Assembly: GCF_900111305.1 (NCBI RefSeq) | Contig: NZ_FOGS01000008.1 | Coordinates: 145,875-209,874 of the forward strand | Source: Vreelandella subterranea | Lineage (GTDB): Bacteria; Pseudomonadota; Gammaproteobacteria; Pseudomonadales; Halomonadaceae | Direction: 5' to 3' | Length of the DNA stretch: 64,000 bases | Part shown: positions 10,084 to 19,896 of the stretch, piece after piece | Layout: each line of letters starts with the position of its first letter | Numbering within the stretch: the first letter of the stretch is position 1 | The notes under the pieces: model-generated | Told to the model about the DNA's origin: nothing | Database searches by the model: none | What the model saw: only the letters and a program-made list of their open reading frames with translations | Made by a program: the position numbers and the translations under genes

Positions 10084-11703
10084 CGCGGGCACATCGTCTT
10101 GATGGGTCAGATCCTGGGAAGCGGGTTCGCGCTCTGGCTGATAGCCGATACGGAAGCCGCCCCAGTGTCGTCCATTGATATAGATGGGTACTGACAGATC
10201 ATGCATGATCTCGCCCGTATCGCGCTTATAGGTTTGCAGTAGCAGTGGCTTTTCGTGTGCACCGCACCGGCGTCCGGTGGGGTCGTCGAAAATACGCTTG
10301 CTGCGACAGAATTTTAAGTCGTGATCATAGTCGCCAGTGGGCGCGCGGCTCACCGCCTGATTGTGGGTGGGCACATAGCCCTTCTTATCGCAGGTGATCG
10401 CGTAGCTCAGGTCAAGCTGGGTCAGCAGCGGCTCCTGGATATCGGGCAAATATTTATCGGTAAAGTCATCGAACGACGTACGATACAGCGGTGGCCGGGT
10501 ATCGGGGATCTGCTGATAGCTGGGCTGGAACAGCGCCGCCTCGCTTAATTCGCCGCGTTTGAGAGCGTTCTCAAACAGTTTGCCCAGCCGGTCGGCGGCT
10601 TGCCGCGCCGCGTGGAAAACCTGCTGATGACGGCCGTTGAGCCGCTGTTGCGCCAGCTCGCCATCGACACCTTCTGCCGCTTCCATCAAGGCACGGGCCT
10701 GATTCGCCAGGTCGTGCATATCGCGGTTGCCTTCATCGACGTCTGCTTCCAGCTCATGCAATGTGTCGGCCACGGTCTGGCTATGTTGACGGGTATTCTC
10801 GATGGCTTGTGCGACGCTGCTGATCTCGCTTTGCACCTGGTCAAATTCATGGGTAATGGTGCCCAGACTGCTGCCGACGTGCTGCATGTCAGCCGAGCGG
10901 TGGCTGATTCGGCTCATCAGGCTGCCCATGGATGACACCACGTTTTGCCCGCTTTGATGCATATCCTTGACAAGCTCATCCACGCTTTGGGTGGCCGTCG
11001 AGGTCTTGTGCGCCAGGTTGCGAACCTCGCCGGCCACGACAGCAAACCCCCGGCCGTGCTCGCCTGCCCGGGCAGCCTCAATGGAGGCATTGAGGGATAA
11101 CAGATGCGTTTGTTCGGCAATGTCTTCAATCATTGACGTGACGTTGCGCACACGCTCGATCTTGTCATTAAGCGAGGTCAGCATCTCCAGCGCCTGCTGG
11201 GACTGTTCGGACACATCGCTCATTTCCTGGATGATGTCGGTCAGTGCTGCCTGATTGTGATGACTGGCTTCGCGGGCGCTTTCAGCAAGCGTGGCTACCT
11301 GGGCAGCACTGGTGCTGACCTGCATGATAGCCGTGTTGATTGCGCCCATGCTGGCTGACGACTCACGCGCCATTCTCTCCTGTTTACTGAGACGCTGATC
11401 CATCAAATCTGCGTAGTGTGAAACTTCTGCGGAGGCGATGGCCGTGCTGCTGGCGCGCTTCATCAAGCGAAACGCCATGGCGCGTAGCGACGCATAATCG
11501 GCCATTAACCGGTTGACAGGTCGCCTGCCCTCCAACGACTGCTGATCCGCCTGGTATAGTGAACCCAAGGCCATCAAAACACTCAGCGCTCCCGCGATGG
11601 TCGCCAATCCCACCGCTACATATCCCCCCAGTGTGCTGAAAGACACCAGCCACACCGCCAGTGCCAACAGCACCATGGGAACCGCCCATCGAATGATACG
11701 CAT
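10054..11703 (-). CDS. methyl-accepting chemotaxis protein with C-terminal Cys-containing sensor-like domain
   Basis: Chemoreceptor of 549 residues. Two hydrophobic helices at residues 5-22 and 25-48 are separated by almost nothing, so there is no periplasmic ligand domain. The signalling hairpin tip is intact ([28 protein letters not shown], split here as residues 193-220). After the coiled coil comes a soluble domain (about residues 405-525) with Cys438, Cys466 and Cys480 and the motifs [15 protein letters not shown] and [12 protein letters not shown] infer that sensing is cytoplasmic, by this tail domain. Such domains occur in other proteobacterial receptors; the ligand is unknown to me. 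No che genes lie nearby. Confidence 0.88.
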   Translation of the reverse strand: MRIIRWAVPMVLLALAVWLVSFSTLGGYVAVGLATIAGALSVLMALGSLYQADQQSLEGRRPVNRLMADYASLRAMAFRLMKRASSTAIASAEVSHYADLMDQRLSKQERMARESSASMGAINTAIMQVSTSAAQVATLAESAREASHHNQAALTDIIQEMSDVSEQSQQALEMLTSLNDKIERVRNVTSMIEDIAEQTHLLSLNASIEAARAGEHGRGFAVVAGEVRNLAHKTSTATQSVDELVKDMHQSGQNVVSSMGSLMSRISHRSADMQHVGSSLGTITHEFDQVQSEISSVAQAIENTRQHSQTVADTLHELEADVDEGNRDMHDLANQARALMEAAEGVDGELAQQRLNGRHQQVFHAARQAADRLGKLFENALKRGELSEAALFQPSYQQIPDTRPPLYRTSFDDFTDKYLPDIQEPLLTQLDLSYAITCDKKGYVPTHNQAVSRAPTGDYDHDLKFCRSKRIFDDPTGRRCGAHEKPLLLQTYKRDTGEIMHDLSVPIYINGRHWGGFRIGYQPEREPASQDLTHQDDVPALPGRQLAGT

Positions 11704-11803
11704 AGTCAGTTCTCTTGTTATTAATGTGGTTATGAGGCCCCAAGTCTTTCATTAGGGTTATTGTAAGCTTACTAATTAACGAGGATTAAATAAGTAACAC
11801 TTT

Positions 11804-11850
11804 GGGGGCAGGACGCAACGCTGGGAACGAAATTCCCGCAGGGTGCCGTA
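11804..11850 (+). other. candidate structured element upstream of the SulP gene
   Basis: This stretch can fold with an outer GGCA (11807-11810) / TGCC (11844-11847) pairing enclosing an inner hairpin in which CTGGGAA (11821-11827) pairs with TTCC and CAG across a bulge, loop around CGAAA. The asymmetric internal loop (GGACGCAACG) is unusual for a terminator and no T-run follows. It lies about 100 bases before the SulP start, in the divergent region with the chemoreceptor gene. I cannot assign it to a known riboswitch class. Confidence 0.3.
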
Positions 11851-11948
11851 ATTTGACTTATAACTTGTTAATATAATGACCTACATTCGCGTTAAGCTGT
11901 GACGCAGCTTATCCATCGAAGATTTGAGGCGGATCGCCCCGGGAGCCC

Positions 11949-13652
11949 ATGCTAAAGCGCTACTTGCCCATTCTGTCCTGGCTGCCTTACTACCATAAAC
12001 GGTTACTGGGAGCGGATTTACTGGCCGGCGTGATTGTCACCGTCATGGTCATACCGCAGTCGCTTGCCTATGCCCTGCTGGCAGGGCTGCCGGCCGTGGT
12101 GGGCCTGTACGCCAGTATTTTACCGCAGTTGGTATATACCCTGTTTGGCACCAGCCGCACCCTGGCCGTGGGCCCTGTGGCGATTATTGCGCTGATGACC
12201 GGGGCTGCCCTTTCGTCGGTTGCCACCCCCGGCTCTGATGCCTACCTGGAAGCCGCCTTGGTGCTGTCGATGCTCTCAGGGGTCATGCTGGTCGCCATGG
12301 GGCTGCTGAAAATGGGCTTTTTCAGCAATTTCTTGAGCCACCCGGTCATTTCAGGGTTTTTAACGGCCTCAGGGATTCTGATTGCGGTCAGCCAGCTTGG
12401 CAGCCTGCTGGGGATCGAAAGCAGCGGGTTTACCCTGGTGGAGCGTTTGATGACCCTGATCCCCAACCTGGATGCCCTCAACCTACCCACCTGCCTTTTG
12501 GGCATAGGCACGCTGGTGTTTTTAGTCTGGCTTCGCCGACATGGGAAATCGACACTCAAGCACCTGGGGCTGCCCAATAGCGTCGCCGACCTGGTCGCCA
12601 AGGCGGGGCCGGTTATCGCGGTGGTTGCCACCACGCTTGCCACCTGGTACTGGGGGCTTGCTGATAAGGGCGTCAATGTTGTCGGCGACGTACCGGGTGG
12701 GCTTCCCGCTTTCAGCCTGCCGTGGGCTGATGCCTCGTTATGGAAAGCGCTATTCATCCCGGCCTTGCTCATCAGCCTGGTCGGCTTTGTCGAGTCGGTG
12801 TCGATGGGGCAGATGCTGGCGGCCAAACGGCGCCAGCGCATTTCCCCCAATCAGGAATTGATTGGCCTGGGCGCAACCAACCTGGCGGCGGCCGTCACCC
12901 ATGGCATGCCGGTAACAGGCGGTCTGTCGCGTACGGTGATTAATTTCGACGCGGGCGCCCAGACACCCGCTGCCGGGGCTTTTGCCGCGCTGGGTATTGC
13001 CCTGGTGACGATGGCGTTTACGGGCTGGCTTTACTACCTGCCGATCGCCACCCTGGCAGCAACGATTACCGTGTCTATCCTGACCCTGGTGGATATCCCC
13101 ATGCTGCGCCAGACGTGGCGTTATTCGCGCAGTGATTTCTCGGCCATGGCGCTTACCATCCTCCTGACGCTTGTCGAGGGAATCGAGGCAGGTATTCTGG
13201 GGGGCGTGACCCTTTCCATTGCACTTTATCTATACCGCACCAGTCGCCCGCACAGCGCGCTTGTCGGGCGCGTTCCCGGTACCGAACACTTCCGCAACAT
13301 TAGCCGTCACGATGTCGAAACCGTCAGCCGTGTGGCGCTACTGCGTATTGATGAAAGCCTGTACTTCGCCAATGCGCGCTATCTGGAAGATACGCTGTAC
13401 AACCTGGTGGCCAGCCGCCCCGAACTGGAACACGTGGTACTGATCTGCTCAGCCGTTAACCTGATTGATGCCTCGGCTCTGGAAAGCCTCGACGCCATCA
13501 ATGCCCGCCTAAAAGATTCAAGCGTCAAGCTGCACCTTGCGGAGGTAAAAGGCCCCGTGATGGATCAACTCAAGAAAAGTGACTTTCTTGAGGCTCTCAC
13601 CGGTCGCGTCTTTCTCAGTACTTACGCTGCATGGCGGGAATTCTCCCGGTAA
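11949..13652 (+). CDS. SulP family anion permease with STAS domain
   Basis: Inner-membrane transporter of 567 residues in the SLC26/SulP family, which carries sulfate, bicarbonate or other anions. The N-terminal opening (RYLPILSWLPYYHKRLLGADLLAG) and VIPQSLAYALLAGLPAVVGLYAS are the family signature; about twelve to fourteen membrane segments follow, then a cytoplasmic STAS domain (about residues 450-560, VVLICSAVNLIDASALESL). GGGAG directly upstream serves as ribosome site. Substrate cannot be decided from sequence; no carbonic anhydrase or sulfate assimilation gene is adjacent. Confidence 0.9.
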   Translation: MLKRYLPILSWLPYYHKRLLGADLLAGVIVTVMVIPQSLAYALLAGLPAVVGLYASILPQLVYTLFGTSRTLAVGPVAIIALMTGAALSSVATPGSDAYLEAALVLSMLSGVMLVAMGLLKMGFFSNFLSHPVISGFLTASGILIAVSQLGSLLGIESSGFTLVERLMTLIPNLDALNLPTCLLGIGTLVFLVWLRRHGKSTLKHLGLPNSVADLVAKAGPVIAVVATTLATWYWGLADKGVNVVGDVPGGLPAFSLPWADASLWKALFIPALLISLVGFVESVSMGQMLAAKRRQRISPNQELIGLGATNLAAAVTHGMPVTGGLSRTVINFDAGAQTPAAGAFAALGIALVTMAFTGWLYYLPIATLAATITVSILTLVDIPMLRQTWRYSRSDFSAMALTILLTLVEGIEAGILGGVTLSIALYLYRTSRPHSALVGRVPGTEHFRNISRHDVETVSRVALLRIDESLYFANARYLEDTLYNLVASRPELEHVVLICSAVNLIDASALESLDAINARLKDSSVKLHLAEVKGPVMDQLKKSDFLEALTGRVFLSTYAAWREFSR

Positions 13653-13675
13653 CACCCTAAAAAAATGGTCTGCCT

Positions 13676-15520
13676 TTATTGGCCATGTTTCCTGATATAT
13701 TCCCGCGGGTCACGCGGGTAGTATCGTTCTGGCTGGCTTTCAAGGTGCGTGAAGTAGCGGGTATCTTTGTAGGGCATCTTCATGAACCCAGAGACTCCCA
13801 GGCCTTCAATTTCGCTGACTGATGCGAGCATTTCCACCAGCAATGCGCGAAATTCGTCTTCCCTGGAAGGATCGAGAAGGCGATAGTAGCTATGAATCTT
13901 GAGGTGCTTGGGCAGCGCCTCAAAAATGATCATACCGGTGTGATGAATCTCGTTAAGCTGTCTGAGTACCTGCATGATCGACGCTGGCAATGCTAATAGC
14001 TCTTCGGGATCGGGACCATCCTCGAAGTAACTATGCTGACGCGTGCGGTCCTCAAGTTCCGGGACGGCGCTCATTTCATAGCTGATCGCCATGCCGGGTT
14101 CGCAATTAAAAGGCTCCGACGCTGAACCACGCTCCAGGTGCAATGTTTGGCGGGCGTTAAACAGACAGCTCTTGAACACCCCTTGGCGATGGATCGCCCG
14201 CGCCAGGTGCACCATGTTATTGACCGCTTCGATAAACACAGGCTTCAATGCCGGATCGTGCAGGTTCAACGACGAATCGATATACACACCGTCGCGCTCC
14301 CAGCGCACCGCCAGGCCGCCTACAACAGGGTACTTGCCCAGGCGGCTCACCGAGGCCAGAAAGGCTTTTTCGGTTTCCCCCATCCCCTGCATGAACTGTT
14401 TGTAATAGCGGTCCAGCTGTACATCGTTAACGTCGTTAAGGGTTTCAGGGGCATTGGCTTCACGCAGAAATGCCTTGCGAGAACTGTACACCACGGTGTC
14501 AATTTCCTGTTCAGCCGGACGCCCCCATACCGGTACCAGCGGTGATTGAACGCTACCCGGCAGGTCGAGCATCACCGCGCGGGCCATCCGCGGCATGGCG
14601 CGCAGGAAATAGTCGCCCGCCTTGCGACGCAGGTGAGGATCGGGGTCGAGCATAGCGTCCAGCGTTCGGGCAAACTCCATGGGAAGCCCCAGCGAACTGG
14701 CAGGAATCGCGCGATGACCAAAGCGGCACGACTGCGCAGATGCCAGGGCATACAAAGTGCCCGCCACGCCCTGCTCGTCAAAACGTGGCGACGAAAGGCC
14801 CCCGTTCAACTGTTCCTCGCCAATGAAGTAGACATCGCCCAGTCGGGCATTGGTCTGTTGAAGGTTATCCGACATCAACTCCATTACATTGTTGCCGACG
14901 AATTGCAGTTGGGCATCGAGTTGGGCAAAGACGGATGAGCCCCAGTCGATCAGCGCGATGGACTCGTCAGTCGAATCAAAGACCAGATTGGAAGGTTTGA
15001 TATCGCCGTGGACGACAGGCCGCGCCTTGGGGCCGGCCTCTCTGCGCAACGCCATCAGAATATCGGCTAACTGTGCGGCGATGCGTATGATAAGGCGGGG
15101 AGACAGTCGGCCTTCCCTGAGCGATACCTGCTCGAGATTCAAGCCGGGCGCGCGCTCCATGACCAGAATCGATTGTCCACGCGCACGCTGGTAGGTAATC
15201 AACCTGGGAATGAGCGGGTGCGACACCTGCTCCAGCATGAACGCCTCTTCTTCAAGGCGTTCCTGGAGGTGAATGGGCAGGGTAATACGCGAGAACTTGA
15301 AAACGTAGTGCGCCGTCGCTCCCTGGATCGGCGCACTACCGGCAAAAACGAAACCGTAGGCACCCTTACCGATCAGCTCGATGTCCCGGTAGCCCAACTG
15401 GGAGAGCTGCTCCTGGCACAGCGCCACCCAGTCCTTGAGCTTGCGGGCATCGTGGTGACTCAGCAGGTATACCGACTGCTCCTCGGGTATATAAAACTGC
15501 TGAAGGGGTGCCTGAGCCAT
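13676..15520 (-). CDS. Hanks-type Ser/Thr protein kinase in the branched-chain dehydrogenase operon
   Basis: Predicted cytoplasmic kinase, 614 residues. The kinase fold spans about residues 45-320 and keeps the catalytic set: glycine loop GKGAYGFVF (51-59), Lys75 in YVFKFSR, an alpha-C Glu near 91, HGDIKPSN with Asp173, Lys175 and Asn178, and metal-binding Asp192 in DWG (DFG variant). No membrane helix or PASTA repeat is seen. The C-terminal half (about 330-614) is not recognised. The start lies 11 bases after the E2 stop, so it is probably cotranscribed with the dehydrogenase genes. The target is unknown; E1 alpha is a plausible candidate by context only. Confidence 0.8.
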   Translation of the reverse strand: MAQAPLQQFYIPEEQSVYLLSHHDARKLKDWVALCQEQLSQLGYRDIELIGKGAYGFVFAGSAPIQGATAHYVFKFSRITLPIHLQERLEEEAFMLEQVSHPLIPRLITYQRARGQSILVMERAPGLNLEQVSLREGRLSPRLIIRIAAQLADILMALRREAGPKARPVVHGDIKPSNLVFDSTDESIALIDWGSSVFAQLDAQLQFVGNNVMELMSDNLQQTNARLGDVYFIGEEQLNGGLSSPRFDEQGVAGTLYALASAQSCRFGHRAIPASSLGLPMEFARTLDAMLDPDPHLRRKAGDYFLRAMPRMARAVMLDLPGSVQSPLVPVWGRPAEQEIDTVVYSSRKAFLREANAPETLNDVNDVQLDRYYKQFMQGMGETEKAFLASVSRLGKYPVVGGLAVRWERDGVYIDSSLNLHDPALKPVFIEAVNNMVHLARAIHRQGVFKSCLFNARQTLHLERGSASEPFNCEPGMAISYEMSAVPELEDRTRQHSYFEDGPDPEELLALPASIMQVLRQLNEIHHTGMIIFEALPKHLKIHSYYRLLDPSREDEFRALLVEMLASVSEIEGLGVSGFMKMPYKDTRYFTHLESQPERYYPRDPREYIRKHGQ

Positions 15521-15531
15521 GGTCGCCTGCG

Positions 15532-16785
15532 TTATCCCAGATGCAGCAGAATGCTATCCGGGGCTTCCAGAAAGCCCTTCCAGGTATTACAGAAGCGCGC
15601 GATCGTCCCCCCGTCAATAAAGCGGTGATCCCCCGCCCAGGTAACCGTCATGATCGCACGCCGCTGGACCTCGCCATGGTCATCAAAACGTGGCAGCCAC
15701 TGGGTTTTACCAATCGCCACGATGGCGGCTTCCGGGGCATTAATGATCGGCGCCGCGTAGGTACCGCCCAGCGCCCCGATGTTGGAAATGCTGATGGTCC
15801 CCCCTTTGAGATCCGCCTGGTCAACCCGCCCTTCCCTGGCCGCATGGGTTAAACGCCCGACTTCCCTGGCAATCTCCAGCAGCGTCAATCGCTCGACACC
15901 TTTGACATTGGGCACCAGCAACCCGGCCTTGCTGTCCACGGCCATGCCGATATTGCACTGGGCGTAGTAGTGCAGCTCGTCGCCTGCTTGATTGAGCTGG
16001 GCATTGATAATCGGCGATTCGGCAATCGCCAATGCCATCGCTTTCATGAAGAACGGCATCAGCGTCAAGCGCTCGCCCAGAGCTTCTGCCAACGGTTTCA
16101 AGCGTTCCCGCATGGCGAGAAGCTGCGTCACGTCGATTTCCTCACCGTAATGAAAATGCGGGATCGTGCTGGCCGATTCCACCATGCGCTTGGCCATCAT
16201 CGCCCGCATGCCACGCAGTGGCTCGACCCGGCTCACGTCACCACTCCCCCGTGATGACGTCTCCCGGGAAGACATCGAAGCGGCCTCGCCAGGTTGGTCA
16301 AGATGCGCCAGGACGTCTTCCTTGAGGACGCGACCGTCCTTGCCGCTTCCCGCAATATCGGTGAGCTGCAACTGATGCTCTCTGACCAGCCGCCTGACGG
16401 CGGGGCTGGCAGGCACTTTCCCCTGAGTAGCAACCGCTGGTGTTGTGGGTGACGGCTGGGTTTCCGCCTGTTTTTCAGCAGCCGAGGGCTGACTGGACGA
16501 CGACGCTTCTGAGCTGTCATTCGATGCCTTTGCCTCACCGGCGTCTTCACCGTCAGCCTGGTAGGCATAAAGCGGGGCATGAACCTTGGCAATTTGCCCC
16601 TGTTCAACATACAGCTTAGTGACAACGCCTGCTTCATGGGCGGTAATTTCCACCAGCGCCTTGTCGGTCATGACCTCGACAACCGGCTGATCTTCTTCAA
16701 TCCGGTCGCCTTCCGCGACGCGCCATTCGACCACTTCACACTCGACGATACCCTCGCCGATGTCCGGCAGCATAAAATCGCTCAT
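15532..16785 (-). CDS. bkdB: branched-chain 2-oxoacid dehydrogenase E2 (dihydrolipoamide acyltransferase)
   Basis: E2 core of a 2-oxoacid dehydrogenase complex, moving the acyl group from E1 via lipoamide to CoA. In 417 residues: one N-terminal lipoyl domain with the lipoylated Lys42 in VMTDKALVEI, a Ser/Ala/Gln-rich linker, an E3-binding domain (about residues 127-163, SPAVRRLVREHQLQL), another linker, and the catalytic domain ending with the HRFIDGG active-site motif (HxxxDG). A single lipoyl domain and the pairing with the E1 genes favour the branched-chain complex over pyruvate dehydrogenase. No E3 gene lies in the operon, so E3 must be supplied from elsewhere. Confidence 0.9.
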   Translation of the reverse strand: MSDFMLPDIGEGIVECEVVEWRVAEGDRIEEDQPVVEVMTDKALVEITAHEAGVVTKLYVEQGQIAKVHAPLYAYQADGEDAGEAKASNDSSEASSSSQPSAAEKQAETQPSPTTPAVATQGKVPASPAVRRLVREHQLQLTDIAGSGKDGRVLKEDVLAHLDQPGEAASMSSRETSSRGSGDVSRVEPLRGMRAMMAKRMVESASTIPHFHYGEEIDVTQLLAMRERLKPLAEALGERLTLMPFFMKAMALAIAESPIINAQLNQAGDELHYYAQCNIGMAVDSKAGLLVPNVKGVERLTLLEIAREVGRLTHAAREGRVDQADLKGGTISISNIGALGGTYAAPIINAPEAAIVAIGKTQWLPRFDDHGEVQRRAIMTVTWAGDHRFIDGGTIARFCNTWKGFLEAPDSILLHLG

Positions 16786-16803
16786 TGTTGTTCTCCTCTG
16801 GCG

Positions 16804-17781
16804 TCAAAAATTAACGCTTTCACGAATCGCTTCAAAGATTTTCAGATGGTCGGGTAGATACTCTTTTTCCAGCACCAGCGGGAAAGGCGTATCCAGCCCG
16901 GTCACCCGTGCAATGGGCGATTCCAGGTAGAGAAAACAACGCGCCTGAATCGTCGCGGCAACTTCACCGGCGAAACCGCCGGTCAACGGCGCTTCATGGC
17001 TGACCACCAACCGACCGGTCTTGAGAACGGACTCGGCGACCGTATCTGCATCCCAGGGCAACAGCGAGCGCAGGTCGATGACTTCGCAGTTGATACCCTG
17101 CTCCTCTGCCAACTCCACGGCCTTGCCAATCACTTCCATCTGCGCGCCCCAGCCGACCAGGGTAATATCGCTGCCCTCCTTGGTGATCTCGGCCTCACCA
17201 ATGGGGAGCTGGTAATCATCTTCCGGCACCTCGCCGACCGCCGCGCGGTAAAGCCGCTTGGGTTCTAAAAACAGCACCGGGTCCGGGTCACGAATGGACG
17301 CCAGTAATAGCCCTTTGGCCTGATAGGGGTTGCGGGGCACCACGACCTTTAACCCAGGGGTATGGGTGAAGTAAGCCTCGGGCGATTGCGAGTGGTAAAG
17401 CCCGCCGGAAATCCCGCCGCCATAGGGGGTGCGAATGGTCAGGCCGCCGACGTTGAACAGATCTCCCGAGCGATAGCGAAATTTGGCGGTTTCGTTAACG
17501 ATTTGATCAAAGGCGGGAAAAATATAATCGGCAAACTGAATTTCAGCTACCGGAACCGATCCCTGAGCGGCCAGGCCGTTGGCAAAGCCAATGATACCCT
17601 GCTCGACCAAGGGGGTATTAAAACAGCGGGCCTTGCCGTATTTTTCCTGCAGGTGGCTCGTGGCACGAAAAACACCGCCAAAAATTCCCACATCCTCGCC
17701 AAAGCAGATGACTTTTTCGTCTTCCGCCATGGCGATGTCGAGGGCGTTATTGATCGCCTGAAGCATATTCATTGTTGGCAT
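16804..17781 (-). CDS. bkdA2: branched-chain 2-oxoacid dehydrogenase E1 beta
   Basis: Beta subunit of the thiamine-diphosphate-dependent E1, 325 residues from the ATG at 17781 ([15 protein letters not shown]). A longer frame starts at 17808 inside the E1 alpha gene; the GGGGGG run 8 bases before 17781 and alignment to family N-termini favour the shorter form. The [15 protein letters not shown] segment and the transketolase pyrimidine-binding and C-terminal domains are present. It begins one base after the E1 alpha stop codon, indicating coupled translation and equal subunit production. Confidence 0.92.
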   Translation of the reverse strand: MPTMNMLQAINNALDIAMAEDEKVICFGEDVGIFGGVFRATSHLQEKYGKARCFNTPLVEQGIIGFANGLAAQGSVPVAEIQFADYIFPAFDQIVNETAKFRYRSGDLFNVGGLTIRTPYGGGISGGLYHSQSPEAYFTHTPGLKVVVPRNPYQAKGLLLASIRDPDPVLFLEPKRLYRAAVGEVPEDDYQLPIGEAEITKEGSDITLVGWGAQMEVIGKAVELAEEQGINCEVIDLRSLLPWDADTVAESVLKTGRLVVSHEAPLTGGFAGEVAATIQARCFLYLESPIARVTGLDTPFPLVLEKEYLPDHLKIFEAIRESVNF

Positions 17782-17782
17782 G

Positions 17783-18988
17783 TTATTCGCCCCCCTGGGA
17801 GTCGGCATCCGTACTCACACTCAGGTCCAACGACTTGGCTCCCCGCGGGTAAGCTTCCGGGTAACGGCGGATATGCTGCTTGAGCTGGTCGAACTGTTGC
17901 TGCAACGCCGGGGTGACATCCGCATAGACATCGCTGATCAGGGAGTCCAGGGGCGGTGGCGAGCGCTTTTCGGCACGTTTCATCGTATCCAGCACTTCAC
18001 GGCGCAGGCTTTCCTGCTTGCTGGCCTCCTCGTCTTCGCTCCACCATCCCTTGGCCAAGAGCCACTTCTGCATGCGCAGCAGCGGATCTTTGGCACGCCA
18101 GGCTTCTTCTTCATTTTTGGAGCGATAACCCGACGGGTCATCGGAAGAGGAATGTGCGGCCAGGCGATAGGTCATCGCCTCTATCAATACAGGTTGGTTG
18201 CGTTCAACGGCGAGTTCCCGCGCTTGGCGCGTGGCTTCATAGACTGCCAGTATGTCGTTGCCGTCCACACGGATCACATGCATGTGATAGCCAAAAGCCC
18301 GGGGGGCGATACCGTCGGCTGCAAACTGCTCGGCTGCCGGTGTCGAAATCGCGTAGCCATTGTTGCGGCAGAAAAAGATCACCGGGACCTGGTGGACCGA
18401 CGCCATGTTCAGCGCCGCATGAAAATCGCCTTCAGACGCGGCGCCTTCCCCAAAGAACGTTAGGGTACAGTGACCATCACCCGCCATTTTTTGACCATAG
18501 GCATAGCCTGTCGCCTGGGGAATCTGGGTGGCAAGCGGGGAGGAAATGGTCATGTAGTGGAGCTTTCGCGACCCATAGTGAATCGGCATCTGGCGGCCTT
18601 TGCCGTAGTCCAGCTCGTTGCCGAACAGCTGATTCATGAATTCATCAATGGAAAACCCGCGATACATCAAGGCACCCTGCTCGCGGTACTGCGCCATGAT
18701 CATGTCGGCATCGTCGAGTGCCGCGGTGGCGCCTACCACGGCGGCTTCTTCGCCCGTACATTGCATGTAGAAAGACAGCCGCCCCTGACGCTGGGCCGCC
18801 AACATACGCTCGTCGAGAATACGCGTTGCCAGCATCGCGTGGTAAATGCGCAGGGCATGGTCTTTTTCAAGCCTGGGGGCATCAGCCTCGCTGTAGAGCT
18901 CGCCCTCGGGGCTCAGTAAACTGAAGGTAGGAATCGAAAATTCATCGCCTGTCAGAAAAACAGGCTGGTGTGCATGCTGTGTCATCAT
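17783..18988 (-). CDS. bkdA1: branched-chain 2-oxoacid dehydrogenase E1 alpha
   Basis: Alpha subunit of E1, decarboxylating 2-oxoisovalerate and related acids from Val, Leu and Ile. In 401 residues the ThDP-binding motif reads [15 protein letters not shown] (180-194) through FFCRNN. The activation loop [17 protein letters not shown] (about 273-289) closely resembles the mammalian loop in which the first Ser of HSTSDD is phosphorylated; the matching residue here is Ser280. It is the first gene of the operon E1 alpha, E1 beta, E2, kinase. The upstream gap 18989-19119 shows no clear operator. Confidence 0.92.
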   Translation of the reverse strand: MMTQHAHQPVFLTGDEFSIPTFSLLSPEGELYSEADAPRLEKDHALRIYHAMLATRILDERMLAAQRQGRLSFYMQCTGEEAAVVGATAALDDADMIMAQYREQGALMYRGFSIDEFMNQLFGNELDYGKGRQMPIHYGSRKLHYMTISSPLATQIPQATGYAYGQKMAGDGHCTLTFFGEGAASEGDFHAALNMASVHQVPVIFFCRNNGYAISTPAAEQFAADGIAPRAFGYHMHVIRVDGNDILAVYEATRQARELAVERNQPVLIEAMTYRLAAHSSSDDPSGYRSKNEEEAWRAKDPLLRMQKWLLAKGWWSEDEEASKQESLRREVLDTMKRAEKRSPPPLDSLISDVYADVTPALQQQFDQLKQHIRRYPEAYPRGAKSLDLSVSTDADSQGGE

Positions 18989-19119
18989 TATTGTCCTTGT
19001 CGTACCCCTTTTGAGGGCAGTGTTGTCGGTGATGACCTTTTATGCCAGTGGATTTATCTGACATGGGTCAACGCAACACTTGCGACAGTAACGCAGCTGA
19101 GACACTTTAGGGATTCGAC

Positions 19120-19896
19120 TTAAGCGGTATAGAGGCGCGAACGCAGCCGTTCCTGAAGTCGCTCGAACAGGCTATCAACGGTTAGTGCCAACAGCGCAAT
19201 CGTCAGCGCCCCCTGGACGATATACGCCATATTCCCGTTCACGATACCGGCAATGATGGGATCCCCCAGATTGCTCGCGCCGACGGTGGCGCCGATCGCG
19301 GCTGTCGAAATATTGATGGTGATGGACGTCCGAATGCCGGCCAGTATGACCGGGGCCGCCAAAGGCAACTCTACCTGGCGAAGGGTTTGCCAACTCGTCA
19401 TTCCCATCGCGACGGAGGCACTTTTCACTTCTTTATCAACGTCCTGTAGGCCGCCTAGCGTATTTCGTACGATGGGTAGCGTGCCATACAGCACCAGCGC
19501 AACAATAATCGGCAGCGTGCCAAAACCTAATGCCGGCACCGCCAGCGCCAGCACGGCAACCGGTGGAAAGGTCTGCCCCAGTGAGGCGACTTGCGAGACC
19601 AGAGGTAAAAAATTACGCCCCCATTCCCGTGTCACGACAATCGCCGCCAACACGCCCCCCACCACGGTAATCACGGCGGCCGCGCTGACCACGAGCATGT
19701 GCTGCACCAACAGGGTGGCAAGGCTCGCTCGCTGGTACACGACTTGACTCGAGTCCGGCTCAATGATGCGCAACAGGCCGTCGGCGTAAGGAAATCCCCA
19801 AACACATGCCATCAAAAGGACCAGCCAGATAGCCGGCCACTTCGCCTGTTGAACACCGCGCGCCGTCAGTGAACGGCTCAAGGCATCATGACTCAC
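19120..19896 (-). CDS. yehW: osmoprotectant ABC transporter permease YehW-like
   Basis: Short permease (258 residues; E. coli YehW 243) of a glycine-betaine/choline/proline-type importer. Six membrane segments and the EAA-like loop ASVAMGMTSWQTLRQVELPLAAP are visible. It is the last gene of the operon osmF-yehY-yehX-yehW and its start overlaps the yehX stop by 11 bases. Assignment to the YehZYXW group rests on gene order and the size pattern of one long and one short permease. The natural substrate is uncertain: E. coli YehZYXW is a low-affinity betaine system. Confidence 0.85.
   Translation of the reverse strand: MSHDALSRSLTARGVQQAKWPAIWLVLLMACVWGFPYADGLLRIIEPDSSQVVYQRASLATLLVQHMLVVSAAAVITVVGGVLAAIVVTREWGRNFLPLVSQVASLGQTFPPVAVLALAVPALGFGTLPIIVALVLYGTLPIVRNTLGGLQDVDKEVKSASVAMGMTSWQTLRQVELPLAAPVILAGIRTSITINISTAAIGATVGASNLGDPIIAGIVNGNMAYIVQGALTIALLALTVDSLFERLQERLRSRLYTA

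Noticed and set aside
11804..11850. c-di-GMP-I (GEMM) riboswitch
   Set aside because: GGACGCAA resembles part of the motif, but the partner segments (GGCAAACC and the GGTAGCCGGGTTACC-like arm) are missing.
11853..11877. TTGACT and TATAAT as a sulP promoter
   Set aside because: Both boxes are good, but 13 bases apart is too short for a sigma-70 promoter; the TATAAT may be used with another -35.
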